64,000 nucleotides of DNA from Kappaphycus alvarezii (Eukaryota > Rhodophyta > Florideophyceae > Gigartinales > Solieriaceae), in the NCBI GenBank assembly GCA_002205965.3, contig NADL03000616.1, forward strand, positions 186,001 to 250,000, given 5' to 3'. This document shows positions 21,843-32,740 of the stretch, piece after piece. Each line of letters starts with the position of its first letter. Within the stretch, counting starts at the first letter, position 1. The translations under genes were made by a program, and so were the position numbers. Under the pieces are notes generated by a model. It searched no databases. It had not been told where the DNA came from and was given only the letters and a program-made list of their open reading frames with translations.

Positions 21843-22400
21843 TTAGGAACAAACCGGATGGTCCACGTCGGTCACGTGCAGCGACGTGCGCGAGCAGATA
21901 GCCATAGCGATAGACGACCAGATGATGCAACTAAGGCGGTGATACACAAGCCGGCGTATCACGCCCGCATTCGTATTGTACCTCCGCGCTATTCGCGGGA
22001 TTAACTCCTCAACCAAAAAAACAGTTTGTGGGGCAGGCGCACCGATAGAATCAAACGCAATCGGTTGGAACGTAAAGTTCGGGGCACAGGTCGGGGTGTC
22101 GGACGGTGCAGGGGGCGGCGCGACAGCTTGCATTCCAGGTCCCCTACCTTGTCACGGTGCGCCAATGCGGCAGCACCGCCAGCGGCCGAGGTGGCCTTGG
22201 TGCGGACGGCGGCTTTGAACGGGGAGACGACGGTAATGTCACACGCGACAGGCCGTGTCTCTCCGTTGCTCGGATCGGTGGGGGGGTGGACAAGGATGTC
22301 CGCGGGCCGAAGCTCTGTGCCAGGGGAAAGGAGAGGCACTTCGTACCGATCAGTCAGTCGAGCCCTGCGGCACGGAAGACATGGTATGCGAGTGTCATAA
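21843..22400 (-). pseudogene. Non-LTR retrotransposon C-terminal fragment 2
   Basis: A second, independent copy of the same C-terminal module just upstream of fragment 1. It shows CLPCRRARLTDRYEVPL, then LRPADILVHPPTDPSN with RPVACDITVVSPF (the paired Asp of a PD-(D/E)xK-like core), LAHRDKVGDLE, and, after a frame change, FTFQPIAFDSIGAPAPQTVF followed by a helical tail with RLSCIIWSSIAMAICSR. It is cut off about 80 bp before the piggyBac terminal repeat. Confidence 0.65.
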
Positions 22401-22478
22401 TTGAAGAGGGGATAGCATTACAGTATCATTTCGAAGTTTTTAGTCGAGACTAGCTAGAGGACTGCAACATGTGAGTAT

Positions 22479-22490
22479 CCCTCGTCTGTA
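22479..22490 (+). repeat. piggyBac left terminal inverted repeat
   Basis: CCCTCGTCTGTA, exactly complementary to 24908-24919. Confidence 0.85.
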
Positions 22491-22735
22491 GGTGGTTCAG
22501 GTCTGCGAAGACCAGAAAACAAAATTAGCTCCATTAATAAAAAATGCAGAATTATTTTAAAAAGGAACTGGGCAAGACGACATTTTACCTTTAAACAACT
22601 CAAAACGTCGTTTATTTCATTACGGAGGCGTTTTGAGGGCCAATGAGCATTAAAATTGGAGCTTTGACTGCATTTTACATCTAAATACATGACACCGGAG
22701 AAAAAGTGCTAAAATTTAATTATTTTTAAGCGTTT

Positions 22736-24668
22736 CTAAGGCCCTGGAACGGCGTCTTCGTTCTCATGGAACTCAAGGAAACAGTTCCGATTCGTTTGAA
22801 GGCACAAAAACAAACCACAACTGCAGCACTGAAATGTACTCTTTCGCTTTCCTCCGCAAGATAAACCCTTCCGGCGGCAATTAAAACACTCCCCTCGCCT
22901 AGATTGGGGAACACGAATTGGAATGTGTTGGTCTGCAACTGATATTTTCACAGGAATGGACCTTGTCCTGGCTGTAACATACCCCCCAGGATCGCATTCC
23001 ATTTCCCAGTCCTACGTTCAACTAAATTGGATGAACTACTGCGCAGAACTCGGTTCCCGGACGCATTACGACTTGAACCAGATCTGATGAGGCTCCAAGC
23101 CAGATCCACACTAAACTTTCTATGGCAATTAATCCATGTAGCATCTAGCTTGGACAATAAAATGTAGCTATTTGTCACAGATGTATCCAAAAGCCAGAAA
23201 AAAAACGGCATCCAGGTTCGACGGGATTGCAAATGTGACGTGTAGACTGACCGGAGCTGATCTGCGATATCAACACCCCCCATATTAAAATTGTAGTCGT
23301 CTACTACTTTGGGAATGTGCAACCGCTTAGTCGTCGCAGATCCAAAAACCGCTCGCATGCGCGAACCGTTAGTCGATGTTAGCCTAGGCCGCCTACGCAA
23401 ACGCTCAACAGTGTGTCCTGGTCCAACAAGATGAGCAGTTGTGAGCATCTGAACAGGGCCATTATCAACCCATGTAAGGGCCAGCACAGACCCGTCCTCA
23501 CAAAACTCCGCCCCCAATGAGTTACAATCCAGTCTAATGTTCTTTTTTCACGTAAAGCAAGAACCTTAGGGAATCCGGTAGCATTTGACCGTACTGTTCC
23601 AACGGCTGCAATATCCTTTTCACGGAGCAAGCGAAATAGCTTAGGCGAAGAGAAAAGATTGTCCATGTAAACTGTGTACTGAACGGGATTAGAGCCGCCC
23701 TGAATGTAGCGAGGAAGTTCATCAGTCAAGCGAGCAACTACCGCTGAAGAGTACGGCCAGACGCCTTTGTACGCCATGCAAGCCCTCCATGCGTGTCGAT
23801 TTGAATGCGGGAAGGCATAGAACATGTAGCCGGCGTCGCATAGGGCCCATATCTTGAAACCAGAGCCAATCGGTTTGTTTCTTATTCTGACCTTCTCGCT
23901 TGGACGTCCATAGTTCATGACCATCATCTCATCGGCACTCAAATTGAACCCGGGAATCCAAAGCCTTTTTAATGCCCACAAAACTGCGTCAAAAAACGGC
24001 TGCACTTTGTCAAAGAAAAATGTTTTGCCGTTGTCACCGCATGGATCACAGATATGCAAATACCGCTTGATTTGCTGAAAGCGGAGCAAAGGCATGTACT
24101 TAGTTATTGCATGCGATGGCGACTGGCTACTGGAATCCCAATAGTCTTCTACTCTTGGACATTTGTACACTCCCATGTAGATGCAAATGCCCATAAAGCA
24201 AGCTACCTCATCTGCTGTTGTGTCCTTCCAAGGCCTTCCGGTGCCAGCGAATTTGAGTCTAGCATAGTGATTTGTGTTAAAGGCTATGGTTTCCATGATG
24301 GCCGTTGAAACGATCTGTTTAAATATTCTTAGCGGGTTGAAGTTGTACCTGTTTCTGAAGGCGAGAAGGTTCGGCTTTCTGGCAGCGTTGTATCTCGATG
24401 ACTCAAATTCGATAGGTTGGAACTGTGGAATTGTTTGTGGGAAAGGAATTGATGACGGCCCTGCATCACTTGGTTTTGTAGTCCTTTTAGCTCTCACTCT
24501 TGCTGCTACGGCGGCTGGAAGATGGGCAATTGGTATGTCTAGATCTGTGTCAGTAGTGTCAAGGCGATCTGTTCTCACGTCTGGTTGGTCCTCAGTATCC
24601 TCGGTTGGCTTGCACAGCTCCTCGATTCCTTGATCACACTCGATGGAATGATCGGAGTCGTAGTCCAT
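22736..24668 (-). CDS. piggyBac transposase (DDE_Tnp_1_7), frame-broken
   Basis: Cut-and-paste transposase. The start MDYDSDHSIECDQGIEELCK gives an acidic N-terminus, followed by the piggyBac core: MGICIYMGVYKCPRVEDYWD, LLRFQQIKRYLHICDP, and the catalytic Asp blocks SADEMMVMNYGRPSEKVRIR, YTVYMDNLFSSPKLFRLLRE and YNFNMGGVDIADQLRSVYTS. A cysteine-rich C-terminal domain closes it: ECFNCRRKGLSCGGK and FQCCSCGLFLCLQTNRNCF, as in the DNA-binding finger of piggyBac. About 640 residues. There are two frame changes, in the T run at 23543-23548 and near 22985-23000; each equals one missing base and no in-frame stop interrupts the catalytic part. So the copy may be intact in reality. Confidence 0.93.
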
Positions 24669-24907
24669 CGAGAAGGTAGGTGGTTTTTAGCTGAAGGTCG
24701 AGTTTGTGGTTGTGGCGTGGAACGAAAGGAATCGGGGGAGGCATGTCTTGTGATGGAATAGCATTCGCCGGCGGTTGTGCCAAGATTGCAAGCATATTTG
24801 GGGTAAAAGTAATACAAAAATACCATTTTTCATGTCAAAAACGTCTCAAAAGGACTCGTTTTTGAAATATTTGAGTATCAATTTTTTCTGGACCTATACG
24901 TCCAGAA

Positions 24908-24919
24908 TACAGACGAGGG
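24908..24919 (-). repeat. piggyBac right terminal inverted repeat
   Basis: Complement of CCCTCGTCTGTA; one extra G follows at 24920. Confidence 0.85.
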
Positions 24920-25071
24920 GATAGTAGTTGCTTACAGTACCCTATTGCACTCTGATTTACCCTTGGATGGTTTATTAGGTACCTCACGCTTCACCATCCC
25001 TTCTTCCCCTTCCCCTTCCCATTCGCCAAGCACCAGGCTCGTGCGTCATCGCCATCGCCGCACTCACAGAA

Positions 25072-26241
25072 ATGTCGCCGCCCGAGGCCACTGTCCTATC
25101 CGCCCCACCCATTACCCTCCCTCCCTCGCCCAAAATCGCTGACCAGGGAATCAAAATCATTCCCCTACCAGAGGTGCAACGCATCAATGCCGCTACAAAC
25201 ACCGCCGCCCACCCCGCGCCTGAAGAAAGCACGCTGTCTCGTCACCTCCGTTCAGCCCATCAGATACCTCTGCACGAACAAAAGCCTCCTCACCACAACA
25301 GCTGCCACAATCGCTCCTTTGGGACCCTCCACGATACAGCGAGCCCTCAACCGACCTGCATCCACCGCAAAACACTATCCCGTCCCCATACACCATCGCC
25401 CCGGTCTTGGCGTATCAACTTGCATCCTAGTGCACCACAGCCAGTTCAAACGCCCCACCTGTATCCTCCTCCACCGGCGCCACCTGCGCCCAAACCTTCG
25501 CCCCACTGCACGCGATATCACCAAGACCGCGCCCAGGCGCCCACTCCAAACTGCCGTACGTGCCATGAAGCGCTTACACGTCAACAGCAGGACACTGACC
25601 CGAGCACAAACCGTCCCATCAGGTCCGATGAATCCCCTCCACACACCCGCCGCCCGGTCCTCATTCACCATACAACCGAGGTGACACTTACAAACAACTC
25701 GGCACCCGCTCCAATCCAAGTCGCCATACCTGCGCATCCCCACTTTCGCACAACGTCGCCACATAAACAGAGCCCCAGTCCTGCATGCCAACCAACAATC
25801 ATACCAACACTCACCGCCCCCGTTACCCCACACTTGACGCGTCTCCACGGATGCCTCCGAATACATTCCCCTAAAACAAGCCCCATCACTGACGGCCGGT
25901 GTGCGCCGCCGACGCAAAAAGATTCCGCGCCGCTCCACTCTTTCGAATCACACGACTGCCATGCTCCATTCCTAAAAGAAAACAAAGCCCGTCTTGAAGT
26001 GGATGCCAGTTCGCACGACTCTCGGGTTCTCCACGGCCGCATGGGGAACTATCACATCTTTATGATTACCAGCATCGATGCTGAGAACGCTTTTGGTGTA
26101 TGGAATAGAGCCAAGCTACTCGAAGGCTCGTCCTTGCGAGTGCCCTTTTTGGCTCTTTACATCATTACAATACGTGGGAAGGAAATGCTGGCCCTTTTCA
26201 CATCGGCCTCCCCTTCTGGTATCCTCTTGTTTTATCACTGA
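25072..26241 (+). CDS. Unidentified proline/histidine-rich reading frame
   Basis: A 389-codon open frame starting MSPPEATVLSAPPITLPPSP, rich in Pro, His, Thr and Ser, with no domain I can name and no clear membrane segment until a more ordinary C-terminus (about 26040-26240). Parts of the other plus-strand frames (for example KARCLVTSVQPIRYLCTNKS at 25217-25276) look at least as protein-like, so the true product may cross frames as in the neighbouring genes. A GTAC motif lies about 140 bp upstream (24933-24941). The open length may only reflect C-rich composition. Confidence 0.28.
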   Translation: MSPPEATVLSAPPITLPPSPKIADQGIKIIPLPEVQRINAATNTAAHPAPEESTLSRHLRSAHQIPLHEQKPPHHNSCHNRSFGTLHDTASPQPTCIHRKTLSRPHTPSPRSWRINLHPSAPQPVQTPHLYPPPPAPPAPKPSPHCTRYHQDRAQAPTPNCRTCHEALTRQQQDTDPSTNRPIRSDESPPHTRRPVLIHHTTEVTLTNNSAPAPIQVAIPAHPHFRTTSPHKQSPSPACQPTIIPTLTAPVTPHLTRLHGCLRIHSPKTSPITDGRCAPPTQKDSAPLHSFESHDCHAPFLKENKARLEVDASSHDSRVLHGRMGNYHIFMITSIDAENAFGVWNRAKLLEGSSLRVPFLALYIITIRGKEMLALFTSASPSGILLFYH

Positions 26242-28080
26242 TGTTGAATATGCAACGTTGCAAGGTCATTGAAGAAAATCATTGATTTGAATAGGATGAA
26301 CTCTGCGTGTTGCGAGGCACTACATACGCCGCACACGTTTATTTGGCTGCGTAGCGCTGCTTCTGATATAGGCGAGTATTCACTCCTCCTGTCAAGCATC
26401 CGCGGCGAGACGCGACAGCTTCCGCGTATCTCTCTATGACCTTGGATGTTGTCTCAGAAGGTGATCCTAACGAGTCGAGAGTTGGCGGAACAAAAATTCC
26501 ATACTAGCCTCGATCGTTTCGGCAGTACCTTGCCAGGAATGGGTGCCACTTTCGCGGCCAGGTCCCTCTTCTTCCGCTTATCTGCTGCATTGTCGATGGC
26601 TCGCGTTTCCAGTGCTCCCATTGACATATACTGCAGCTCTCCTGGAATGGCCACGATACGGTGAGGTCGTGTGCCACTGGGAGAGGGGCGGGGTGCTCAC
26701 TACATCAGACCGCGGGTACACCAGAATATGCGCGGCTTGCGCGTTCAGTCCAGGAGGAGGTACTTCATCTTGTACTGAGCGCCGACTCCTGCTGCCTGGA
26801 ATTGCTCCCGGCCAGATACCTTCACCGCTGCTGTGTGCCAGTTGGCCCATCCAAGGCATTTGTCACATAGGTCTGCCGCATGGCCTCTTGAATGAACCAT
26901 GGGCCTGTTGCACTCTACGCACCATAGCGGTGCGTGGGCACTGTCGCGGTGCAGTGTCATCATATATGGGAACTCCAAGGTGGCAACGTAGCATCACTGT
27001 CTACATCTCGTTGTAAGTGCGGCTGACCACGGACGGATGCACGGTGAGCATCATGAAGGCTGCTGCAGCCGTCTCCAAGTATACTTGACGGCGGAGCCTT
27101 TGCCGAATATCCGCTTCCTAGTGCGTTGCGGGGTTGGGAGACCTCGCCCATTCGTCACCCTTCCAGAAGGTCTTTCATCCTTCCAGAAGGTCTTTCCTGC
27201 CGACTCGCACGAGGCTCGATATAAAATGTTATCAGTCTTATCGGGCTCAGCAGCAAGGCTAACCGCTGTCAGTGTTTCGGAAAGACCACCACATGCGGTA
27301 GCGAAGGATGGATGGAGTCGTCGGACAAACCCCTGGAGGCCGTCTATCCGTCATATCTATGTGCACGGTGTTTGGACTCACCATGCTCGTTGGCGCTTTA
27401 CGGTTGCTCGGCGTCAATTGTGCTCGCCGCATATGCTGCGAAATTCAGCGTCGCCAAAGGTATGAGGCCGTGACAGCCGTAGAACAGAGGTAGGAACACC
27501 TGCTGTCGAACTGCACCGGTCATCGGAACATTGTTGGAGCGCGAGTAAATTCCAACTGCTTGTCGTCAAATCTCAGTGTAATGGCAGTGATCACACCTGG
27601 CGGAGTTAGCTTCACCACATGTTGAAGCTTTTATGCCGAAGCATACACACGGTGAGGGTGGAACCGAATGCGAGCGTCTCTGATACCGTCGATCAGCGAC
27701 AACGTGTGCTTGCAGCCGCTGCTTTCCTCATTGAGGAAGTTCTCCATGTATTGGGGACATCGGATCTGGGCGCCGAGGAGATCATTACTTTAGGTGTTCT
27801 TTCTCTGGAGCAGCTATGCATACAGTAGTCGCGCTGTCCGGTTGCCAGACTGGCGCGGATAGATTGGACGTGTTTTTGTCGAAATCAAATAAAAGATATG
27901 ATCGGGTCCTAGAGCCAAAGATTTCGATTGCCTTTTCAATGTTCTGATGCACCAAGGAAGTAACATAATAGGATGATCGCACTGGGATGCTCCTGCACTC
28001 TCTGGTACACGCCCCGTTGTTTGAAAATAATTGCCAAAGTGACCTCAACCAACACTGTTACTGATGACGAAATTATCTTC
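26242..28080. other. Unassigned region, likely degraded mobile DNA
   Basis: Broken frames on both strands. The minus frame at 26745-26978 has two Cys pairs (WCVECNRP and DLCDKCLGW), like a zinc ribbon, but no named family. An 18-nt sequence (CCTTCCAGAAGGTCTTTC) occurs twice in tandem at about 27160-27197. Towards the 3' end, about 27970-28080, the DNA leads into a non-LTR fragment. Confidence 0.35.
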
Positions 28081-28707
28081 GGTGAAGTACAGCTGGAGCA
28101 TGTGATCATCCTTCACCCGAGCCCTGCACTAAATTGCAACCTCAACAAGAGCAAGACAGAGGCCTGCTGGCTGCAATCCGGCGTTCCCGCAATTGGAAAC
28201 CGAAAGACCCCGTCTCCATCAGTTTTTCCCACAAAAGAATGCTGCGGAAGTCCTCGGAGCGGCTATGGGCTGATCTGTCACCGGGTGTCGGTAAGTATTC
28301 TCTGCAAGGAAAAATATCTTCGCATCACATGACGGCTGACTCAACGTGGCGTTGGCGACCTCGACTGCAAGCCGGCACAGCGCGCGCTCAACCTCCTGGA
28401 TGGCCCCGGATGGCCCTTGGTGAGACCTTCCTTTCAAATTCCAGCCCCTTGCTTTCGATCCCTGGGTGCGCCCTCCGCCGAATCATCCCGGTTTGTCGAC
28501 GAGCTCTTCCTGACCATTGCCCGTCGCCATTACCCCCGCAGAATTAATTTGTCGCCGCATCTAAAAACGTCCCTGCGGCGTCATTTGGTCCGCTGTTGCT
28601 ATGGCGATACGGAAACTGTTCGCGCACATGCACTGCGACTGACGTGGACCATACGAGTAGCTCCGAACTGTAAGCTCAAACCCGGTAGTGCATGCTTGAA
28701 AATTTAG
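28081..28707 (+). pseudogene. Non-LTR retrotransposon C-terminal fragment 3
   Basis: Begins with a stretch ending LNCNLNKSKTEACWLQSG, like the segment after the RT palm of LINE polymerases (the LNxxKSK motif), and ends with the same C-terminal module as the 20.9-22.4 kb copies: FQIPAPCFRSLGAPSAESSR then FVDELFLTIARRHYPRRINL and a helical tail. Frames change several times, and the zinc/endonuclease part is missing or unreadable. Confidence 0.5.
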
Positions 28708-29309
28708 ACGAGGAAAATACTGTACAGTACTCAGAATAAAATGAAAATTGCCACATTGACTCCAGTGCCATATCAGGTCCGATGGATCCTGGGTCAGCGT
28801 GTAAGACGGCCAATGGCTGGCAGCAGACTGCAGTACATTTTTAGGGCAGCGGAAATCAGATTTCCGCTTTTTAGTAACTCATAGCAATTGGGCAAGACAA
28901 GCACTATGCGTCAAAGTAGGGACATGCAATGGAAACCCTTGAAGCAAGCATACAGTAGTAGTGGGAGTCGCTGCGGCCCCTCGCGAGACCGTCATACCGA
29001 GAATCTCACATCTGCGCAACCCGATGCTCAGTTTCCTCAGGGATCGGCGAATAAAACTTGTCGGCGTCGGACCTTTTCTATCCTTTGAAAGTAACACCAA
29101 CACTTTCATGAGGTATGCGCATCCTGAAGAGGGGCACAGCTGGAATCTGGCGCCATTTCACAAACACTGTCCTATTGCGAGCACATGCTCGCCTTGAAAT
29201 ACTGCCCTACTGTTTCCCTAAATCTACCACCTACGAGCCCATTTCCACATCCGCGCATCGCACCGTAACTTGCTACACAGCATTAGAATCTCCCGACGAG
29301 CGCAAAAAG
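28708..29309. other. Upstream region of the aminotransferase gene
   Basis: Contains a GTAC motif at 28719-28732 (TACTGTACAGTACT). The coding frame of the aminotransferase stays open upstream to an ATG at 29115, so part of 29115-29309 could encode a targeting presequence. Nothing else is supported. Confidence 0.45.
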
Positions 29310-30877
29310 ATGGCTAGCAAATTTCGCCAACCGCAGAGGGTAACCCGCATGCGTCCCTTCGGTGGACCCAGCGTCTGGCTTGAATTCAGTCCCCTTGCTC
29401 AACTTACGAATGCCATCAATCTCGGTAAGAACGACGTTACACAAACCATTCCGATGTTTCCACCTAGCGTCCCTGCAAATTCTGACAAACTCGTGGATGT
29501 GGTAAATTTGTGTCGACAGGACAAGGTGTACCAGGCTGGGCGCCGCCGGAATTTTTCACTCGCTCCCTCCAAAAGGCAGTCACTGATACTCGATTCAGCC
29601 AGTACGCACCCTCAGCCGGCGTCCCCGAACTCACCAGCGAGATCTCTCGCATCTACAGTCCGCGAATTGTGCCTGAACTGCTCAAGGGGAAACGCACATT
29701 GGACCCCCGCACGGAGGTCTTGGTTACCGTTGGGGCATCTCAGGCGTTGTTTTTGGCATGTTCGGCTTTCCTTGACATAGGTGATGAGGCCTTGCTGATT
29801 GCACCAGCGTTTGACATGTATTACGGTGCCGTCCAACTCAACGGTGCAAAAGCTGTGTACGTGCCGCTGCGCCCGAAGAATGGTGCCCCAAAGTCGTCGA
29901 GAGAACTAGTGCTGGACATGGACGAATTTGCACAGCGCATTTCGCACAGCACGAAACTTGTCATTTTGAACTCACCGCACAATCCCACAGGAAAAGTTTT
30001 CTCACGGAAGGAGTATTTGCAGATAGCATCAATTCTTGATGAAAAAGCACCGGAATGTGTCGTGTTGTCAGATGAGGTGTACGAGCGATTAGTATTCGAG
30101 GGAGAACACATCCCCTTTGCCTCCGTTTCCCCATCGGCGTTTGACCGCACGTTGAGTGTTTACTCAGCAGGGAAAACTTTCAGTGCGACTGGATCAAAGA
30201 CTGGGTGGGTGGTTGGACCTGCACATTTAATTCGCGACCTGCGAATTGCACATCAGTTCGTTGTCTTTGCCATAAATCACTCGGCGCAAGTAGCCGTTGC
30301 CGATGCTCTTCGAGAAGCAGAGGTTCCGTATGAGGGCCATGATTCGTACTATGACTGGGTCTGCGGGGAGTATAAGAGGAAACGGGATCTGCTCGTGGAC
30401 ACACTCCGGAAGGGTGGAATGAATCCGATTGTTCCGCAGGGCGCTTTCTACATCTGCACACAGGTACCCGAGGCGCACCCATCGCGAGAACAGCCGGGGC
30501 TACCGGCAGCCGTTCGAAGCCTCGTCGACAGCGGAAAGCTGGAGATTGACCCCGGGACAGCAGAAAGGTCAGACTACAACGTGTGCCGGAACCTAGTGCT
30601 TAGGTATGGGGTTGCAGCCATTCCGACATCGGCGTTTTTCTCCGAGGAAGACATTGGTAGAGTGGAACTTGCAGAGAGCTACGTGCGTTTCGCATTTTGT
30701 AAGCCGGATGAGGAACTGGCGGCAGCCAGAGACAAGATTTGTGGGAACCACAGCCTTTACCCAGTAAGGCAACTTTGGACGAATTCAAATAAACATTTTC
30801 ATAACGCAGTACAGGTAACGCAAAACCGCAACCGCGAGGTAGTGAAATGCGCCCGGGACAGGGTAGCAAACGTTTAA
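29310..30877 (+). CDS. Class I/II aminotransferase, kynurenine/glutamine transaminase-like
   Basis: PLP-dependent transaminase of the KAT/CCBL family, which moves the amino group of kynurenine, glutamine or aromatic amino acids to a 2-oxo acid. Two exons: 29310-29424 and 29520-30877 with a 95-nt GT...AG intron that rejoins INLG to QGVPGWAPPEF exactly. Visible: FGGPSVWLEFSPLAQ, FSQYAPSAGVPEL, VGASQALFLACSAF, LNSPHNPTGKVFSRKEY (substrate/PLP Asn), VVLSDEVYERLVFEGE (PLP Asp/Tyr), and SAGKTFSATGSKTGW, with the Schiff-base Lys in SAGKTFS. About 490 residues, with a roughly 45-residue C-terminal extension after the usual YVRFAFCKPDEEL end. The start MASKFRQPQ was chosen; an upstream in-frame Met at 29115 would add a possible organelle presequence. 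Convergent with RPL35. Confidence 0.92.
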
Positions 30878-31089
30878 GAAACCATATTAGAAATAATGGC
30901 CAAGGGCAGCCTTTTAAAGACGCGACTCGCAGTTACGCTATCCAGCACTCCTAATCCAGAATGTGTAAAGAAAGCTCCGTCAATTTCTCAAAATAAACTG
31001 TCAACATAAACTGCGGCGCAAAAAAAGCAGCCGTCCACGCCTCTGCTAGTGGTCCAGTGTTACCGATCTTAACCCCCAACCCCAAGCAA
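30878..31089. terminator. Shared 3' region of convergent genes
   Basis: About 210 bp between the stop codons of the aminotransferase (plus) and RPL35 (minus). An AATAAA at about 30991 may be the polyadenylation signal of the aminotransferase. Confidence 0.4.
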
Positions 31090-31467
31090 TCACGCCCTGA
31101 CAGCATATTTACGCATGGGGAACGCCCTTGCCATCTTCTGCTGACGCAGAGTCTTCTTGTTGATCTGCTCCTTGGTCAGACGACGACGGATGGCGCGAGT
31201 CTTCTTTGGGCGCAAATCAAGCGGCTTGTATTTCTTACCTTCATAATGCTCTTTGAGCGCGCTGCGCTTCTGGGCTGTTAGCACGGTAAGGACTCGGGCG
31301 ATAGACTTGCGCACTTCGCGGATCTTGGAGAGCTTGGAGGCGGGGCCGCCGGTGACCTTGGCAACGCGCAACTGTCCGAGCTCAATGCGAAGATTCTCGG
31401 CTTCTTTTTCGAGGTCCGCCTTGGTCTTGAGCCTCAAGTCGCTTGTTCGCACGGTTTCGGGGGCCAT
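31090..31467 (-). CDS. RPL35: 60S ribosomal protein L35 (uL29)
   Basis: Cytosolic large-subunit protein near the polypeptide exit tunnel. The 125-residue frame from [20 protein letters not shown] shows the uL29 helical hairpin ([20 protein letters not shown] then [20 protein letters not shown]) and the eukaryotic C-terminal extension [40 protein letters not shown]. Length and order match the family (about 123 residues). The start at 31467 was chosen because the upstream in-frame part (to 31578) is not conserved. No intron within the frame. GTAC clusters lie about 330-570 bp upstream. Confidence 0.97.
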   Translation of the reverse strand: MAPETVRTSDLRLKTKADLEKEAENLRIELGQLRVAKVTGGPASKLSKIREVRKSIARVLTVLTAQKRSALKEHYEGKKYKPLDLRPKKTRAIRRRLTKEQINKKTLRQQKMARAFPMRKYAVRA

Positions 31468-32740
31468 TGTCGTTAGGTTTGCAAGAGTAGCGGGATTGGG
31501 AAGCGAAGACGACGAATCGGTAAGGAGGTAGCACGGCAATAGACGGCGACCAACTGCAAAGGCGAGGAGGCGAGACACGGCGACTTATGTCGATCGAATG
31601 AGAGTCTCTCCTGATTTATGTATTATCGAATGTGAATAAACTGGTCGTCGGCGGCGTAGCGGTCTGGAAATAAATGAAATAAATGAAAAAAATTAAAAAA
31701 AGGCAAAAACCCGCGGTTATATAGTATTTCCTTTTTTGGATTTAAATTTTAGATTCTGCCATCTAGTTTGGATCTACTTTTAAACAGATCCCGAGAGTAC
31801 AGTACAGTAGATTCAGCGGAATGCACAGCTCTACTGTCCAGTACTGTACTTTACAGTGACAGGTTTAGCTGAAACTGTGTCCGCGGTACACTGACTGGTC
31901 CCACTACTGGACAGTATTCGGCTGAGATGTAACCGGAGGTTCCACGTCGCCCTCGTATAGCATCGTCACAGCTGGTCAACGCAATACTGTACAGTACAGT
32001 ACAGCACTTCTTGCCTACATACAGTACATACTGTACTAATGCCATACAGTAAAGATGTATAATGTCGGTACAATGCGATAAAGCCCTGTAGTTTACGCCA
32101 TGAAACAGCTGTCTATCGCGTAGCGGCGATGTGGGATGCCGGTGGAAACAATTAAATGTTGTTGTTTACCCCAAGTCAGAGGGGTCAACTTCACGCAAGG
32201 CCTCTGTCAAGGAGGGTCCGGCTGGGGGTCCTCTACGATCTCCGGCGGCCCTGAGAACATCAACAGAGGCCGGTGTAACTATGTCCACTTGTAACTGGCC
32301 ACCTGAACTTTGTGGGTACATTGTTGAGAAAGGATTGAAGTCATCGCAGTAGAGAATGGTACGGTGGACGACAATTCCATCTTTCAAGAACTAATAGTTT
32401 ACCCGGCCCGGTTGCTCGTTCGATGTTTGAAGGTCTGCATCTGTATCAGTACTGGTACCAACTCCATGGGAATCGTCTGACTTTTTTAATGACTTGATAG
32501 ACCTAACATTCTCCTTGCAGATGAACCAAAGCCTGTCCAGGATCAGCTATAACTATATTAACTGCCGAACTGGAGAGCCTCTTTCACATATCCAAAACAT
32601 ACGGCTTATTACACCTACGATGGTGCTGGATATGTTGTTAACAGTACACTGCCTCTGGCCTTGAGATGGTGATGGTCTAGAGATGGTACATATATCGCAA
32701 GTGTACGTAGAAAATGTAGCGTTGGAGGGTCAAGGGTGTC
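31468..32740. other. Intergenic region upstream of RPL35
   Basis: Holds an A-rich low-complexity stretch (about 31670-31705) and several GTAC palindromes. No gene is supported. Confidence 0.55.
31797..32040. repeat. GTAC-palindrome cluster upstream of RPL35
   Basis: GAGTACAGTACAGTAG at 31795-31810, CCAGTACTGTACTTTACAGT at 31837-31856, TACTGTACAGTACAGTACAG at 31986-32005 and ATACAGTACATACTGTACTA at 32019-32038. Confidence 0.75.

Larger units (their letters stand above)
22479..24919 (-). mobile_element. piggyBac DNA transposon, full length
   Basis: A 2.44-kb element with perfect 12-bp terminal inverted repeats, CCCTCGTCTGTA at 22479-22490 and its complement at 24908-24919, enclosing a minus-strand piggyBac transposase. 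CCC-starting ends and about 2.4 kb length are typical of piggyBac. The flanks are GTAT on the left and GATA on the right, so the usual TTAA duplication is not seen. Confidence 0.9.
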
